DNA of 64,000 nt from Arabidopsis thaliana (lineage: Eukaryota; Streptophyta; Magnoliopsida; Brassicales; Brassicaceae). Position numbers and translations under genes: made by a program. A model generated the notes under the pieces. That model worked only from the letters and a program-made list of their open reading frames with translations. It had not been told where the DNA came from and ran no database searches. How positions within the stretch are numbered: position 1 is the stretch's first letter; every line of letters begins with the position of its first letter. This document shows, one piece after another, positions 61,325 through 64,000 of the stretch. The DNA lies in assembly GCF_000001735.4 (NCBI RefSeq), contig NC_003071.7, positions 8,735,151 through 8,799,150 of the forward strand. The letters are read 5' to 3'.

Positions 61325-62992
61325 TTAGCTCTTCTCTGGCTCTAATGGTTCCAAAGGTTTATCGTGGGTACCAGGCGAAGGATCAACGATGTCAGTAACG
61401 TTGATTCTCAAGGTTTGTTGGGGTCCCTCGTTTGACGGGACATGGACAAGTGCGTCCATTATCAGAATGTCCCAGTCCCTTTGCTGGAGAAACCCGAACA
61501 TGCTATCTTCTATCCCAAGCAGAAAAGGGGATCCAATGAGTAAGAAAAATGGCAAATGCAGATACCTAACACATATGTTTTGTCTTTGAGTGACTGTTCG
61601 GGTTTGAGAATGTTTACCTCCATTGCGAACAGCTTTGAGATGCAAGATTCCTGTGCCTTGTGGTCCAATCACAGGGAATGAACAAGACACTGAGTGCCTT
61701 TGGTGAGAAACAGCTAGTGAAGCATTGTACCATGGCCCTTTCTCAATTGGCTCTCCGATGGCTTCAATCATCACCTTACTATTCATCACCTTCTCCATCG
61801 CCTTGCTGAAAATTAAGCATACAAAGACTTTTTGAGTAATCGCCAATGCAGATACTACATTCTTGAAAATCATGTCCATGTTATTGATTTGATGATACAA
61901 GGAGAAGATCATAGAGAAATTCATGACAGAATGGACAACAAATAACAAAATGGTGCGTATAGAAATCCAAAAAAAATATGTTTGTTCTGGATATTACGGC
62001 TGACTTTTCACTCGATTCCTAACGAGGACAGGTAGAAGAAGTATCATTACTTTGTAAAGTGGCGGCACAAGCACAAGATAGACTACCAGACTACACATCT
62101 TTCTCTTCGTTTGCTTAACCAGTTTCACTAAAGCTTGAAGCCAAAATCGAAATATGGAGACAGCATCAATTCACGTACATGTATCACTAGCAGGAGAATT
62201 TGAGTTTCGTTTGTTGTCTTTCGAAGTTGATCCTTTAAACCCCAACCCATTGATAACAAAATATGGTCAAAGAATTGATGGTCTCAGCCACCACTTCAAC
62301 AAAATGGTTTAAACATTATCTAAACCTGTTGTCCAAACGAGTCTCTTGCTAATAAAGCCTTGTCAAGACTCCGAATCGATTCACAATTCAACTATCAGTG
62401 AAGGTTACACACATAGTATGTCTATTGCAATAGCTAAACTTCAATGGAAAGATAAATGCATTTTTGATGAAACGAATATGTGATGGGAGATTACCTGCTA
62501 CATCCACGATAGATAGAAAGATCATCGAGAGCACTCAAAGCAACACCACCAGTGACTGTAATCAAGACGAAAGACACTGCCTTGCGACCAAAAGAGCCCA
62601 ATGTCCCAGCTGTTTTGTCCGGGCTGTTTCAAAAACATTCTTCAGCTCATTTTCACTCCTAAACGACCATATATAACATAAATCATCCAAATTTTGAATC
62701 TAATCCATATAAGCTCAAGTCAATAGGTGTAAATGGGTATATAGATCATTTCACCAACTAGAAAAACTAGGTCGATTTTGAAATCGCGATAGAGATGGAA
62801 TGAATTCAGATGCGCGAAGAAGAGAAATCGATCGGATTCCAATTTGTAAGATCGCAAATCAAAATCCGAAATTGGATTTTTCACGGTCAAGAATTGCAAA
62901 TTCAAGCAGAAAAATCAGAGAAGTTGCATCATTTTTGGGTACCTTGAGGTTGAAGATCCTTTGAAGAACGAAGTGAACCGCCTCGCGAACAT
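61325..62992 (-). CDS. Coa1-like (cytochrome oxidase assembly factor 1 family) protein
   Basis: CDS complement(join(61325..61509, 61618..61805, 62495..62623, 62943..62992)), 183 aa in one continuous frame. The N-terminus MFARRFTSFFKGSSTS is a short basic, Ser-containing presequence typical of mitochondria. A hydrophobic segment (AVSFVLITVTGGVALSAL) is followed by DDLSIYRGCSSKAMEKV. The Coa1-type domain follows: KVMIEAIGEPIEKGPWYNAS, HSVSCSFPVIGPQGTGILHL, KAVRNGEDSMFGFL, then DWDILIMDALVHVP. In fungi Coa1 helps early assembly of cytochrome c oxidase at the inner membrane; the plant role is inferred from the domain only. The Pro/Glu-rich tail ends LEPEKS. From memory, At2g20390. Confidence 0.85.
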
Positions 62993-64000
62993 TTTTCTCA
63001 GGTGAATTTTGACCCGACTCGCTGATTCGACCCGAAGCAGCGAGGTAGGGGATGATCTGTAGGGTTCTGGGTTTTGCAACTTCTTATTTAGATTTTATTA
63101 TTTTTACTTTTTTCGTTGAAATAAATATAGATTAAAAGAAAAACAATAGTATGTTTAAAAAACCCGAAAAATAACATTTTTAACCTTTAATGTTTAACGT
63201 GTCATTTAACAGCATTTTAATCTTCAATATAATTTTACTAAACATTATAAAACATTTTGTACCTTAAAACTAGTTTTCTTGTTTGTACCGCCATAAAAAA
63301 ATGACGGAAAATAACATCTACTAACATGAAATAGTTAAATTATATTTGTTTAATTTTAATTTTAATTAATTTAATTTCAATTTATCTATTTAAGAGATTA
63401 GGAATGCCATCTCTCCTAATTAATACTATGATACAGAGCACCATTTATTTTCGGGCTAATCTTAGGTGATGAATATTAAATTGCCATTTTTATATGTGAT
63501 TATGACCTCTTTAATTCATCTTTTCTGATGTTTTTCTTTACGGAAATCTGTCATTTTTTATAGTGTCACAAACATGAAAACTAGTTTTAAAGTTTAGAAT
63601 GATAATAAAATTATTTTGATGGTTTATAGTGTTTTAGTAAAATACAGTAATATCTACGTTTAAAGTGTTAACACTTTGAAAATTAAAAATATCACATTTC
63701 CACGAAAAAAACAATACAGGTTTTTTTTCCAGGTATAAATGATTTTAAATACGAGTTGTTACTAAATATTTTTATTCCCATGAGATTTGTTATCTTCCGG
63801 ATAAATTCAAATCTTTGATCATTGTTAGTAAAATCATCATTTTGTTATATAAAAAAAAAACAATTAGTGAGAAACACTTTGGGCTATTTGAAAAAGCCCC
63901 AGCATACAAAATTTGTTAACCATTCAGAACATTCCACGTAGGAAAATTAGTGGCATTTGCACGCGCCGTTCTACTCGCGGGAGAGAATGATGACTGATCA
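62993..64000. other. promoter of the Coa1-like gene and AT-rich spacer to the right edge
   Basis: About 100 bp of plausible 5' UTR and promoter are followed by strongly AT-rich DNA with poly(A)/poly(T) runs. No ORF of note. Any next gene starts beyond the window. Confidence 0.4.

Noticed and set aside
1..64000. CRISPR array, bacterial operon, phage or plasmid features
   Set aside because: Spliced plant genes throughout; repeats present are simple, tandem or diverged duplications without regular spacers.
1..64000. tRNA, rRNA or snoRNA genes
   Set aside because: No paired A/B-box tRNA pattern, rRNA core or box C/D arrangement convinced me by eye; a covariance-model scan would be decisive.

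Overview
This is a plant nuclear window. Genes are split by many short GT-AG introns, intergenic DNA is very AT-rich, and several products are plant-specific (photosystem I PsaE, a plant myosin XI, ALE2-type receptor kinase, AP2/ERF factor, xyloglucan galactosyltransferase). From memory of gene order and protein sequences I recognise it as Arabidopsis thaliana chromosome 2, roughly At2g20250 to At2g20390. That placement was not checked against any database. Exon boundaries were worked out by hand from splice consensus and reading-frame continuity. For nearly every gene the exons sum to a multiple of three.

Layout. 1-1266 (-): 5' part of an uncharacterised gene running off the left edge. 1630-2494 (+): PSAE2. 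2851-4467 (-): plastid glutaredoxin GRXS12. 4904-7199 (-): CCCH zinc-finger protein of the DFRP1/ZC3H15 type. 8125-16728 (-): myosin XI-G. 19324-19800 (-): decayed relic of a zinc-finger/exonuclease gene. 21325-24695 (-): ALE2 receptor-like kinase. 26178-27933 (-): RIN13. 31932-37121 (+): DENN-domain protein. 37738-40368 (-): WDR70-like WD40 protein. 44654-47340 (+): aromatic aldehyde synthase. 49619-50246 (+): AP2/ERF gene with an intron inside the AP2 domain. 50920-53948 (+): complex I 39 kDa (NDUFA9-like) subunit. 54622-55005 (+): small tail-anchored orphan. 57205-59064 (+): MUR3. 59668-60881 (-): F-box/kelch gene broken by a frameshift. 61325-62992 (-): Coa1-like mitochondrial protein.

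The genes are ordinary single-copy neighbours, not an operon or pathway cluster. Functions span photosynthesis and plastid redox (PSAE2, GRXS12), respiration (complex I subunit, Coa1-like), cell surface and wall (ALE2, MUR3), trafficking (myosin XI, DENN), immunity (RIN13) and specialised metabolism (aldehyde synthase). Large gene-free stretches lie at about 17.0-19.3, 28.0-31.4, 40.4-44.6, 47.7-49.6, 55.0-57.0 and 63.0-64.0 kb.

The most interesting observations are small evolutionary events. (1) A fossil copy of the aldehyde synthase 3' end sits immediately downstream of the ERF gene. (2) The ERF intron is bounded by a 14-nt direct repeat, as expected of a recently gained intron. (3) A zinc-finger/exonuclease relic has lost a presumed zinc-ligand cysteine to a stop codon. 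(4) An upstream ORF overlaps the DENN start codon as ATGA. (5) The kelch gene has a one-base frame break. I found no convincing undescribed multi-gene system, no CRISPR array and no tRNA or rRNA gene.
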